Assembly (NCBI RefSeq): GCF_001270495.1
Contig: NZ_LGUR01000219.1
Coordinates: 62,001 to 126,000 of the forward strand
Direction: 5' to 3'
Length of the DNA stretch: 64,000 nucleotides
Source: Streptomyces viridochromogenes
GTDB taxonomy: Bacteria; Actinomycetota; Actinomycetes; Streptomycetales; Streptomycetaceae
How positions within the stretch are numbered: the first letter of the stretch is position 1; the number at the start of each line of letters is the position of its first letter. The notes beneath the pieces are model-generated. The model worked only from the letters and a program-made list of their open reading frames with translations, was not told the DNA's origin and ran no database searches. A program made the translations under genes and the position numbers. Positions 51,789 through 59,288 of the stretch are shown here, one piece after another.

Positions 51789-53393
51789 GTGTCCGATCTG
51801 GGGAGGCTCATAGCCAACCGGTACCGGCTGGTGGAGCGCGTGGGCCGTGGTGGCATGGGCACCGTGTGGCGGGCCGAGGACGAAGTGCTCAACCGGCACG
51901 TCGCCCTCAAGAAGCTGCACGTCCCGCCCCACCTGCACGAGGACGAGGTCCAGCGGCTTTACGAACGCACTCGCCGTGAGGCCCGCAGCGCGGCCAAGAT
52001 CACCCACCCCCATGTGATCGTCGTGCACGACGTCGTCGACGACGAGGGCCTGCCGTGCATCGTCATGGAGTACGTCCCCTCGGTCACGCTCGGGGACGTA
52101 CTGAAGCGCCAGGGCGCCCTGCCGCCGGGCGAGGCCGCTCGGATCGGCCGCGGTATGGCCGCCGCGCTGCGCGCCGCGCACGACGCGGGCGTGCTGCACC
52201 GGGACGTCAAGCCGGCCAACGTCCTGCTCGGGCACGACGGCCGTATCGTCCTCACCGACTTCGGGATCGCGGTGGAGTCCGGAACACCGTCCCTGACCCG
52301 GACCGGGGAACTGGTCGGCTCGATCCAGTACCTGGCGCCGGAACGCCTGCGCAGCGGGATCGCCGAGCCCGGTCCCGCCTGCGACCTGTGGTCGCTCGGG
52401 ACGACGCTGTACGAGGCGGTCGAGGGGCGGCCGCCGTTCCGCCGGGACACGGCGATCGAGACGGCGTACGCCATCGCCGCCGACCCGCACGAGCCGCCGC
52501 GCCGCGCCGCGGACCTGGCCCCGGTGATCGAGGGCCTGCTGGTGAAGGAGCCTGGCCTGCGCATGGACGCCCGGGAGGCCGAGCACCTCCTGAGCCGGGT
52601 GGCCGGCGAGGCGACCGTCCCCCTCGATCCGCCCACGCGACCGGAGCGGGTGCACGCCACCTCCCCGGCCACCGCCACCGCGACTCCCACCCCCACCCCC
52701 ACCGTTCCCGGCGTCGCCTCCGCCGCGCCGGGGCGTAAGCGCGGCCGCCGCACGGCCCTGTGGATCGCCTCGGCACTGGTGATCGCCGCCACGGCGACGG
52801 GCGCCGTACTGCTGCGGCCCGGGGGCGATGACACTCCGCCGGGCGACGGCGCCTCCTCCCCGACCTCCTCCCGGTCCGGGTCCGGAACCTCGGGCAGCTC
52901 CGACGGCTCCGGCACCTCTTCGGAGGCGGGCGCCTCTCCGTCGCCGCTTCCCGCCGGATACCACCTCGTGAAGGCCGGCCAGGGGTTCTCCGTTCCCGTG
53001 CCGGACGGCTGGAAGGCCCAGAAGGTGCCCAAAACCGGTGAGGTCGCCTACATCGACCCGACCGGGCTGGTGGGCCTGAGGGTCGAGGAGGTCGAGTTCG
53101 CGGGGACCGATCCGCTCCAGCACTGGCGTGACACCGAGGAGGCCCAGACGCGCCGCGACAACGCGGGCTACGAGCGCGTCAGGATGAGCCGCACGACGTT
53201 CCGCGGACGGACCGCCGGGTACTGGGAGTTCACCTTCCAGGGCAGGGTGCGGGGGTACCGGGGGGTCGAGCTGGCCATCAACGGTGCCGACAACACCCAG
53301 TACGCCATCTACCTCTCCGCACCGGCCGCGCAGTGGGACAAGTACCGCCCGGTCTTCGACACCGCCGTCAACGGTATCCATCTGCGTGACTAG
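51789..53393 (+). CDS. Membrane Ser/Thr protein kinase with extracytoplasmic domain
   Basis: 534 residues from GTG 51789. Catalytic core complete: glycine loop GRGGMGTV (19-26), VALKKL (Lys41), HRDVKPAN (137-144, Asp139), DFG 157-159, APE 183-185. Linker Pro/Thr-rich (about 275-320), transmembrane segment 322-342, Gly/Ser-rich spacer, then an extracellular domain from about 375 to 534 (AGYHLVKAGQGFSVPVPDGW and a segment with FRGRTAGYWEFTFQGR). The outer domain has no PASTA signature. Phosphorylates unknown targets, perhaps sensing envelope ligands. Confidence 0.9.
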   Translation: MSDLGRLIANRYRLVERVGRGGMGTVWRAEDEVLNRHVALKKLHVPPHLHEDEVQRLYERTRREARSAAKITHPHVIVVHDVVDDEGLPCIVMEYVPSVTLGDVLKRQGALPPGEAARIGRGMAAALRAAHDAGVLHRDVKPANVLLGHDGRIVLTDFGIAVESGTPSLTRTGELVGSIQYLAPERLRSGIAEPGPACDLWSLGTTLYEAVEGRPPFRRDTAIETAYAIAADPHEPPRRAADLAPVIEGLLVKEPGLRMDAREAEHLLSRVAGEATVPLDPPTRPERVHATSPATATATPTPTPTVPGVASAAPGRKRGRRTALWIASALVIAATATGAVLLRPGGDDTPPGDGASSPTSSRSGSGTSGSSDGSGTSSEAGASPSPLPAGYHLVKAGQGFSVPVPDGWKAQKVPKTGEVAYIDPTGLVGLRVEEVEFAGTDPLQHWRDTEEAQTRRDNAGYERVRMSRTTFRGRTAGYWEFTFQGRVRGYRGVELAINGADNTQYAIYLSAPAAQWDKYRPVFDTAVNGIHLRD

Positions 53394-53412
53394 GGGGCCT
53401 TTCAGGACCCCC

Positions 53413-54078
53413 CTAAGGCCAGAGCAGCTCCTGGACCCAACCCTCCTTGGTACGGCGGTAGTTGAGCCGGACGTGCCGTCGCGCGGCGTCCCCCTGGAAG
53501 AACTCCACCCGGTCGGGGCGCAGTTGGTACAGGGTCCAGGTCGGCACCGGGGCGTCGGGTTCGTGCCGGGCCCGCTCCCACGCCGACCCGGAGGCCCGCG
53601 CCAGTTCCTCCGCCGAGCCCAGGACCTGGCTCTGGCGCCCGGTCAGCGCGGCCGCCAGCGCGCCGGTCGAGCGGGCGTGCAGGTCTGCCTGGCCCTCCTG
53701 GGCCGGGGCCGCCGTCACCGGGCCCCGCACCCGCACCTGGCGGCCCTGGGCCGGCCAGTAGAAGCCGAGGGCCGCGTACGGGCGGGCCGTGAGCTGGCGG
53801 CCCTTGGCGCTGTCGACGTGCGTCGCGAAGGACCAGCCGGACGCGTCGGCGCCGTGCAGCATCACGGTCCGTACGTCCGGCAGCCCCTCCTCGTCGGCCG
53901 TGGCGAGGGACATGGCGTGTGGTTCCACCTGCCCCGCCGCCACCGCCTGCGCGAACCAGGCCGTGAACAGGGCGAGCGGGTCGGCGGGCGCGGTGGCCGG
54001 GTCGAAGTCCGGCAACGCGGTGACCGCCGGGTCCCACACCCGCAGCGACCTCAGCAGCTCATGCAGTTCATTTCCCAT
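53413..54078 (-). CDS. PNPOx-like FMN-binding oxidase
   Basis: 221 residues from ATG 54078. Split-barrel domain homologous to pyridoxamine phosphate oxidase (HAMSLATADEEGLPDVRTVML, ATHVDSAKGRQLTARPYAALGFYW). Its C-terminus WPAQGRQVRVRGPV and FFQGDAARRHVRLNYRR is diverged from the canonical pdxH at 8426. It may be an accessory PNPOx or a PhzG-like oxidase. Upstream of it on the same strand is an F420-type PPOX protein with a 33-bp gap. Position next to the thiolase suggests co-expression. Confidence 0.78.
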   Translation of the reverse strand: MGNELHELLRSLRVWDPAVTALPDFDPATAPADPLALFTAWFAQAVAAGQVEPHAMSLATADEEGLPDVRTVMLHGADASGWSFATHVDSAKGRQLTARPYAALGFYWPAQGRQVRVRGPVTAAPAQEGQADLHARSTGALAAALTGRQSQVLGSAEELARASGSAWERARHEPDAPVPTWTLYQLRPDRVEFFQGDAARRHVRLNYRRTKEGWVQELLWP

Positions 54079-54111
54079 GCCGCGATTGTCACGTGCGGGC
54101 GCCGCCCCGGC

Positions 54112-54537
54112 TCACACCTGGCCGAGGTCCGACGACACCCACCGTTCGGGCCGCATGTGGATGACGACCTGCTCGCCGTGGTTCTTCCAGGCGAAGTCGA
54201 CATAGCCGTCGACCTTCTCGGCCGGGAGGTAGCGGGCCGAGATCTCGCGGAGCTGTTCGAGGGTGGCCGGGGTCGTCTTGACGACCGGTCCCTCGACGGA
54301 CACGTACCGGATGGTGGGTTCGAGCCGGTCGATCATCAGGGAGATGCGGCCGGCCGCCTGGATCAGCTGGTTCTTGCGGGTGTCCAGGCCGGTCATGACC
54401 CAGATGTCGCCGCCGGGCTCGTACTGGTACCAGATCGGCAGGGTCAGCGGAGCGCGCCCCGGGCCCGCGTCGACCGACAGCGCGGCGATATGGGGTTCGG
54501 CAAGGAACTGTTCACGCTCTTCCCGGGTCAGGGCCAT
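54112..54537 (-). CDS. PPOX-class F420-dependent oxidoreductase/TIGR-type pyridoxamine phosphate oxidase-like
   Basis: 141 residues. Split beta-barrel with REEREQFLAEPHIAALSVD and PLTLPIWYQYEPGGDIWVM, then TRKNQLIQAAGRISLMIDR, typical of small F420- or FMN-binding actinobacterial redox proteins. ATG 54537 lies 22 bp after the end of the thiolase gene, in line with one operon. Substrate unknown; cofactor F420 is likely by family. Confidence 0.82.
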   Translation of the reverse strand: MALTREEREQFLAEPHIAALSVDAGPGRAPLTLPIWYQYEPGGDIWVMTGLDTRKNQLIQAAGRISLMIDRLEPTIRYVSVEGPVVKTTPATLEQLREISARYLPAEKVDGYVDFAWKNHGEQVVIHMRPERWVSSDLGQV

Positions 54538-54559
54538 GCCTGTTTCCTCTCGGTCGTCG

Positions 54560-55735
54560 TCAATCCCTGCCCAGTACCAACGTCCCGGACGAGCAGAACC
54601 ATCCCCCGGTCGCCGACGCCACCCCCAGCCGGGGCAAACCCCCGTCGCGCCGCGCCCGAACCTGCCGCTCCCCGCCCTCGCCCCGCAGCTGCCGCACCGC
54701 CTCCACCAGCAGGAACAGCCCCCGCATCCCGGGGTGTTGGGCCGACAGCCCGCCCCCGTCCGTGTTGACCGGCAGTTCCCCGCCCCGCACCAGCAGCCGC
54801 CCCTTCTCCACGAACGCCCCGCCCTCGCCCTTCCCGCAGAAGCCGAGGTCCTCCAGCGTCACCAGGGTCATGTAGGTGAAGGCGTCGTAGATCTCGGCGA
54901 AGTCGATCTCCTGCGGCCGCACCCCGGCCCGTTCGAAGGCGAGCCGCCCGCTGACCGCCGCCGGGCCCACCGTGAAGTCGGGCCACTCGGACATCGCGGC
55001 GTGCGAGACGTGCTCCCCGGTGCCGAGCACCCACACCGGGGCCGTACGGCAGTTCCGTACGTACTCCTCGGCGGCCAGCAGCACCGCCGCGCCGCCGTCG
55101 GAGCGGATGCAGCAGTGCAGCTTGGTGAAGGGGTCGGCGATCATCGGCCCGTCGAGCACGTCGTCGACCGTGATCGGGTCGCGGAACATCGCCTCCGGGT
55201 TCAGGGCCGCGTTCGCCCGCGCCTGGACCGCGACCTCCGCCAACTGCTCGACCGTCGTGCCGTGTTCGATCATGTGACGCCGGGCGGCCATGGCGTACTT
55301 GGCGATGAGCGTGTGGCCGTACGGGACCTCGAACTGAAGGGGGCCCCGGGATCCGAAGGACAGGTTTCCGGTCCGCCGGCCCGCCTTGATGTCGGCGCGG
55401 GCGGTGGAGCCGTAGACGAGGAGTACGGCGTTCGCGTGCCCCCGCGCTATCGCGTCCGCCGCGTGGGCCGCCATCACCTCCCAGGTCGCGCCGCCGACGG
55501 AGGTGGAGTCGACCCAGGTGGGGCGCAGGCCCAGGTACTCGGCCACCTCGACGGGGGCGAGGGTGCCGAGTCCGGCGGAGGCGAAGCCGTCCACCACCTG
55601 CCGGCCCAGCCCGGCGTCGGCCAGCGCGCGGCGGGCCGCCTGGGCGTGCAGGGCGTACGGGGTGGCGTCGTCCACCCGGCCGCAGTCGGAGAGGGCAACG
55701 CCGACCACGGCGACTTTCCGGCTCGCGGACGTCAT
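54560..55735 (-). CDS. SCP-x/Ltp-type thiolase-fold protein lacking the nucleophilic Cys
   Basis: 391 residues from ATG 55735 with GGAGG upstream. Thiolase fold: VAVVGVALSDCGR at the N-terminus; the usual Cys loop position reads STSVGGATWEVM, with Ser-Val-Gly-Gly in place of Cys-Ala-Ser-Gly; the C-terminal part has HCCIRSDGGAAV and EIYDAFTYMT. Absence of the nucleophile is the mark of Ltp2-type retro-aldolases which work with a DUF35 partner. So the likely role is retro-aldol cleavage of a 3-hydroxyacyl-CoA side chain. Divergent from the ACAD gene at 55845. Confidence 0.82.
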   Translation of the reverse strand: MTSASRKVAVVGVALSDCGRVDDATPYALHAQAARRALADAGLGRQVVDGFASAGLGTLAPVEVAEYLGLRPTWVDSTSVGGATWEVMAAHAADAIARGHANAVLLVYGSTARADIKAGRRTGNLSFGSRGPLQFEVPYGHTLIAKYAMAARRHMIEHGTTVEQLAEVAVQARANAALNPEAMFRDPITVDDVLDGPMIADPFTKLHCCIRSDGGAAVLLAAEEYVRNCRTAPVWVLGTGEHVSHAAMSEWPDFTVGPAAVSGRLAFERAGVRPQEIDFAEIYDAFTYMTLVTLEDLGFCGKGEGGAFVEKGRLLVRGGELPVNTDGGGLSAQHPGMRGLFLLVEAVRQLRGEGGERQVRARRDGGLPRLGVASATGGWFCSSGTLVLGRD

Positions 55736-55779
55736 GAGAGGAGCCTCCAACCTCTGGGCATCTCGTTCCGGCCCTCCTA

Positions 55780-55798
55780 ATATGACGCTCCGTCAGAT
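55780..55798. promoter_or_regulatory. 19-bp palindromic operator, site f
   Basis: ATATGACGCTCCGTCAGAT, the right arm being perfect. Between the divergent thiolase-fold gene (start 55735) and ACAD gene (start 55845). Confidence 0.65.
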
Positions 55799-55800
55799 CT

Positions 55801-55842
55801 GGAGGGAAGAGCCTCTGGAGGGGAAGAGCCGGAGGGAAGAGC
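55801..55842. repeat. Three tandem Shine-Dalgarno-like units upstream of an ACAD
   Basis: GGAGGGAAGAGC (55801), GGAGGGGAAGAGC (55817) and GGAGGGAAGAGC (55831), period about 15, ending 2 bp before ATG 55845. Each contains an anti-16S complement. Confidence 0.8.
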
Positions 55843-55844
55843 TC

Positions 55845-57119
55845 ATGGACGCCAGCTTCACCCCAGAGCAGGACGAGATCCGCCGCACCCTGAGCGAGCT
55901 GCTCCACAGCCGCTGCGGCCCCCACGAGCTGCGTGCGGCCGTCGACGCCCCGGCCGGGCACGACCCCGCCCTCTGGACCGCCCTCGCCGAACAGCTCGGC
56001 CTGCCCGGACTCGCCCTCCCCGAGGTGTACGGCGGCGTCGGCTGCTCGGCGACCGAACTCGCCCTCGCCTGTGAGGAGACGGGGCGCTTCCTGGCCCCCT
56101 CCCCGCTGCTCGCCACCGCCGTCCTCGCCGCCCCGCTGATCGCCGCCCTCGGCACCGAGGTCCAGCGCACCGCCCTGCTGCCCCGCCTCGCCTCCGGCAC
56201 GCTCACCGCCACCCTCGCCGTCCCCGGCCCCGCCCTCGCCACCGCCCTCGCCCTGACCGGCGACAACGGCGGCGACTGGGCCGGCGGCGGCCGGGCCGGG
56301 GGCGTGCAGGCCCGGCGGGCGGAGGGCGGCTGGCGGCTCTACGGGCAGGTCGACCAGGTACTCGACGGGCACAGCGCGGGACTGCTGCTGGTCGCCGCGC
56401 ACGCCGGGGGGTTCGCCCGGTCGCGGACGCTGTTGTTCCTGGTGGAGGGGGACGCGGCGGGCGTCGCACGCGTACGGCAGACCGCCCTGGACGCGACCCG
56501 GCCACAGGGGCGAGTTCAACTCCGGGACGTGGAAGCGGCATTGCTGGGGGAGGAGGGCGCGGACGTGCTGGACGCGCTGGCGGGTGTCGGGGCCCTCGCA
56601 GCCGCCGTACTGGCCTGCGAGGCCGTGGGTGCAGCCGACCGCGCACTGGACCGGACCGTGGAGTACGTCAAGCAGCGAGAGCAGTTCGGAAGACCGATCG
56701 GCTCTTTCCAGGCGGTGAAGCACCGGTTGGCAGACGTATACGTGCAGGTCCAGGCAGCAAGATCAGCGGCCTATTACGCAGCCTGGGCCGCAACACCCTC
56801 CAGGGGCGCGGGCGGTGTCGATGTGCGGCTCCGCCGCGTGGGCGCGACCAGCCACAACGAACCCGCAGCCGCCCACCGGCACAACCCGGCACCCCACGCG
56901 GAGCGCCTCGCGCTCGCGCAGTCCCTGGAAGCACTCCGAACCGCGTCCGCCGAAGGCATCCAGTTCCACGGCGGCATCGGTTTCACCTGGGAACACGAGG
57001 CTCACCTGTACTTCAAGCGGGCCGCCGGTGACGAGCTGCTGTTCGGGCCGGTGCACCACCTGCGGGCGCACGCCGCCGACGCCGCCCGGCTCTTCGACGC
57101 CCAGGAGGTGGCGGTGTGA
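55845..57119 (+). CDS. Acyl-CoA dehydrogenase with a dispersed repeat inserted in frame
   Basis: 424 residues from ATG 55845. N-terminal domain FTPEQDEIRRTLSELLHSR; C-terminal QREQFGRPIGSFQAVKHRL and the ending FHGGIGFTWEHEAHLYFKRA. Between YYAAWAA and ERLALAQSLEALRT (residues about 318-346) a stretch of about 25-30 residues matches the long dispersed repeat, read in frame; it encodes an Arg/Pro/His-rich peptide (LRRVGATSHNEPAAAH). The rest of the fold is intact, so the enzyme may be functional with an extra surface loop, or compromised. Last codons overlap the next gene (GTGA). Substrate unknown. Confidence 0.88.
   Translation: MDASFTPEQDEIRRTLSELLHSRCGPHELRAAVDAPAGHDPALWTALAEQLGLPGLALPEVYGGVGCSATELALACEETGRFLAPSPLLATAVLAAPLIAALGTEVQRTALLPRLASGTLTATLAVPGPALATALALTGDNGGDWAGGGRAGGVQARRAEGGWRLYGQVDQVLDGHSAGLLLVAAHAGGFARSRTLLFLVEGDAAGVARVRQTALDATRPQGRVQLRDVEAALLGEEGADVLDALAGVGALAAAVLACEAVGAADRALDRTVEYVKQREQFGRPIGSFQAVKHRLADVYVQVQAARSAAYYAAWAATPSRGAGGVDVRLRRVGATSHNEPAAAHRHNPAPHAERLALAQSLEALRTASAEGIQFHGGIGFTWEHEAHLYFKRAAGDELLFGPVHHLRAHAADAARLFDAQEVAV
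56801..56874 (+). repeat. Dispersed 70-75 bp hairpin repeat, long form, inside an ACAD coding region
   Basis: CAGGGGCGCGGGCGGTG, then GTGCGGCTCCGCCGCGTGGG, then ACCCGCAGCCGCC. Same order of elements as the copies at 15358 (reverse), 17854 and 36042 (reverse). It lies in the ACAD frame with no stop codon. Confidence 0.85.
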
Positions 57120-57598
57120 TCGGCGTACGGGTCGTGCAGAAGGTGTCCTCGACGCGGGGCTTCGCCAAAGTCGCCCCGCACGTCATCCCGGTGCTCGACC
57201 GTGCCGTGCACCGGCTCACCCGCGGAAAGGTGCTGCTCAGCGCCCAGATGCTGCCCGGCGTGATCCTGACCTCCACCGGGGCCCGCAGCGGCCAGGCCCG
57301 CCGTACGCCGCTCGCCTGTATGCCCGAGGACGACGGGCGCTCCTGGATCCTCGTCGGCTCGAACTTCGGCCGCACCGGTCACCCCGCCTGGACCCACAAT
57401 CTCCTCGTCCACCCCGATGCCGAGGTCAGCTGGAAGGGCAGGGACATCCCGGTCACCGCCCGGTTGCTGGAGGGCGAGGAGCGGGCGGCCGTCTGGAAGA
57501 CCGCGCTCGCGTTCTGGCCGCCGTACGCGACGTACCAGGCCCGGGTGGAGCGGGAGATCCGGCTCTTCAGGATCGTCCGCAGGTCCCAGGGGTCGTAG
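57116..57598 (+). CDS. Deazaflavin (F420)-dependent nitroreductase family protein
   Basis: 160 residues from GTG 57116, overlapping the ACAD stop. Ddn-type family features: ILTSTGARSGQARRTPLACMP, WILVGSNFGRTGHPAWTHNLLVHPDAEV. Members reduce quinones or nitro compounds with F420H2; some act on steroid-like enones. Coupled to the ACAD at 55845, so probably part of the island pathway. Soluble or loosely membrane-bound; no signal peptide. Confidence 0.87.
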   Translation: MIGVRVVQKVSSTRGFAKVAPHVIPVLDRAVHRLTRGKVLLSAQMLPGVILTSTGARSGQARRTPLACMPEDDGRSWILVGSNFGRTGHPAWTHNLLVHPDAEVSWKGRDIPVTARLLEGEERAAVWKTALAFWPPYATYQARVEREIRLFRIVRRSQGS

Positions 57599-57599
57599 G

Positions 57600-58223
57600 T
57601 CAGAGCGTGGCCAGTCGCTGTACGAGCAGGAACGCGCCGATGCCCAGCATGGCCGCCCCGGACGTGCGCGCGACGGCGCGGGCCGCTGCCGGGCGGGCGC
57701 CGAGGACGGCGCGGGCCGCGAGGCCCACCGTGAGGTAGACGGCCGCGCAGCACGCCATGTGGAGCAGGCCGAGTACGGCGGTCTGGGCGGGGACCGGCAG
57801 GTGGTCGCCCTTCGTCAGCAGGAACTGCGGCAGCACGGACAGGTAGAGCAGCAGGCCCTTGGGGTTCAGCCCGCTGATCGTGGCCCCGCGCAGAAAGGCA
57901 CGGCCCCGGCTCGTGGCCACGGCCTCCTCGGCCGCCCCCGGTGTGCCCGGCCGGCGTAGTACCCCCCACCCCAGCCACACCAGATACGCGGCGCCCGCGG
58001 CCGTCAGCGCGGTGAGCAGCGCCGGCTCGCTCGCCACCAGCACCGCCAGACCGGCCACCGCGAGGACCGTGTGCAGCGCGTACCCGGTGACCAGACCCGT
58101 CACCGCCATCAGCGGGGAGCGGTCGCGCAGCCCGGCGGAGATCGCGTACGCCCAGTCGGCGCCCGGCACGCAGACGAGGAGCAGGTCGATGGCGAGGAAG
58201 GAAATGAGCAGTCCGGAGTCCAT
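57600..58223 (-). CDS. LysE family amino acid exporter
   Basis: 207 residues from ATG 58223. Five to six hydrophobic segments (LLISFLAIDLLLVCVPGADW, LMAVTGLVTGYALHTVLAV, GLLHMACCAAVYLTVGLA). LysE/RhtB family signature PGADWAYAISAGL near residue 18 and the AGAAYLVWLGWGVLR region. Exports an amino acid or derivative. Divergent from an Lrp-type regulator, the standard arrangement for such exporters. Confidence 0.88.
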   Translation of the reverse strand: MDSGLLISFLAIDLLLVCVPGADWAYAISAGLRDRSPLMAVTGLVTGYALHTVLAVAGLAVLVASEPALLTALTAAGAAYLVWLGWGVLRRPGTPGAAEEAVATSRGRAFLRGATISGLNPKGLLLYLSVLPQFLLTKGDHLPVPAQTAVLGLLHMACCAAVYLTVGLAARAVLGARPAAARAVARTSGAAMLGIGAFLLVQRLATL

Positions 58224-58305
58224 GGTGGCGAGATTAGGTCGGAATGGCCCGAAAGTGTTGTCGAAGTTTGCCCATGATCGGCGGTTGTGAGGGAAGATCT
58301 TCCTC

Positions 58306-58758
58306 ATGGACGACGTGGACAGAAAGATCCTTGCCGAGCTTCAGCAGGACGGGCGGCTGACCGTGACCGAGCTGGCCGCGCGGGTGCGGCTCAGCGTCTC
58401 GCCGTGCCACCGGCGGCTGCGGGAGCTGGAGCGGGGCGGCGCCATCAGCGGGTACCGGGCCGTCGTGGACCCGGCCGCGGTCGGGCTGAACTTCGAGGCG
58501 CTGGTCTTCGTCTCCATGCGCCAGGAGGACCGGGACACGGTCGCCGAGTTCGAAACCGCCCTGGCCGGCATCCCGCATGTGGTGGAGGCGCAGCGGCTGT
58601 TCGGGGAACCGGACTATCTCCTGCGGGTCGTCGCCGCCGACCTCACCGCCTACCAGCAGCTGTACGACGACCGCCTGGCCACGCTGCCGGGGGTGCAGCG
58701 GCTGACGTCGACGCTGGTGATGAAGCATGTCGTGCGGGACCGGCCGCTGCCCGCCTAG
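58306..58758 (+). CDS. Lrp/AsnC family transcriptional regulator
   Basis: 150 residues. N-terminal HTH (DRKILAELQQDGRLTVTELAARVRLSVSPCHRRLRELE) and C-terminal RAM/ACT-like domain (ALVFVSMRQEDRDTVAEFE, LLRVVAADLTAYQQL). Divergent to LysE, so it probably controls that exporter in response to an amino acid. The last eight codons are partly duplicated by the 3' flanking 23-bp repeat. Complete length. Confidence 0.9.
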   Translation: MDDVDRKILAELQQDGRLTVTELAARVRLSVSPCHRRLRELERGGAISGYRAVVDPAAVGLNFEALVFVSMRQEDRDTVAEFETALAGIPHVVEAQRLFGEPDYLLRVVAADLTAYQQLYDDRLATLPGVQRLTSTLVMKHVVRDRPLPA

Positions 58759-58780
58759 TCGTGCGGGACCGGCCTCTGCC
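58729..58780. repeat. 23-bp near-duplicate at the end of the Lrp gene
   Basis: GTCGTGCGGGACCGGCC followed by (G/T)CTGCC occurs at 58729-58751 and 58758-58780, 22 of 23 identical. The first copy is in the coding end, the second in the flank, with the stop codon between. Confidence 0.75.
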
Positions 58781-58913
58781 TTCCCGGGTGAGCGGCGCAT
58801 GCCGCGGTGTGCGGCCCAAGTGTCGTGTCCTGGCGCTTAGTTCACGCTATGAACCGCGAGTCGCTGTGGTACACCGGAAAGTGGATCGACGGATCGGCGG
58901 ACGGGGGAGCGAC

Positions 58914-59288
58914 ATGACCGGCGAGTACATAGCGGTGGTGGTGGGCGGCACGGAGATCCTGGTGGAGGCTACGCCGGTGCGCGTGTCGGGCTCGGAGCCG
59001 ACGGCCGCGGATCCCGGGCGTCTCGCCGGACGCGTACGAGACGCCTTCGAGGAGGCGCAGTCGACGATCGTGGGCATCGCGCAGTCCACGGTGACGGCGA
59101 TGCAGGGGGCAGGCCGGGCGGTGCAACCGGACGCGATGGAGGTGGAGTTCGCGCTCAAGTTCTCCGCCAAGGGGGACGTCATCCTGGCCGGGGCCGCCGG
59201 TGAGGCGGCGCTCAAGGTGAAGCTCGTCTGGGACGGGAGGGACGCGAGGCAGCGGAACGGCGAGGAGCCCGACGGCGAGGCGCCGTGA
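58914..59288 (+). CDS. Trypco1-type small protein (CU044_2847 family), partner of the adjacent protease-NTPase
   Basis: 124 residues from ATG 58914 with GGGGGAG upstream. Shows the Trypco1 pattern: an N-terminal strand with ILVEATPVRV, a central helix RVRDAFEEAQSTIVGIAQ, and a C-terminal strand set with MEVEFALKFSAKGDVILAGAAGEAALKVKLVW. The family is found next to trypsin-like proteases in predicted conflict systems. Overlaps the 4 bases GTGA of the next gene, so the two are translated together. I expect it to regulate or be cleaved by the protease, by analogy only. Confidence 0.82.
   Translation: MTGEYIAVVVGGTEILVEATPVRVSGSEPTAADPGRLAGRVRDAFEEAQSTIVGIAQSTVTAMQGAGRAVQPDAMEVEFALKFSAKGDVILAGAAGEAALKVKLVWDGRDARQRNGEEPDGEAP

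Noticed and set aside
54528..56723. 731-residue minus-strand frame across the thiolase-fold and ACAD genes
   Set aside because: It runs antisense to the ACAD and out of frame with the thiolase; no recognisable domain in this frame.
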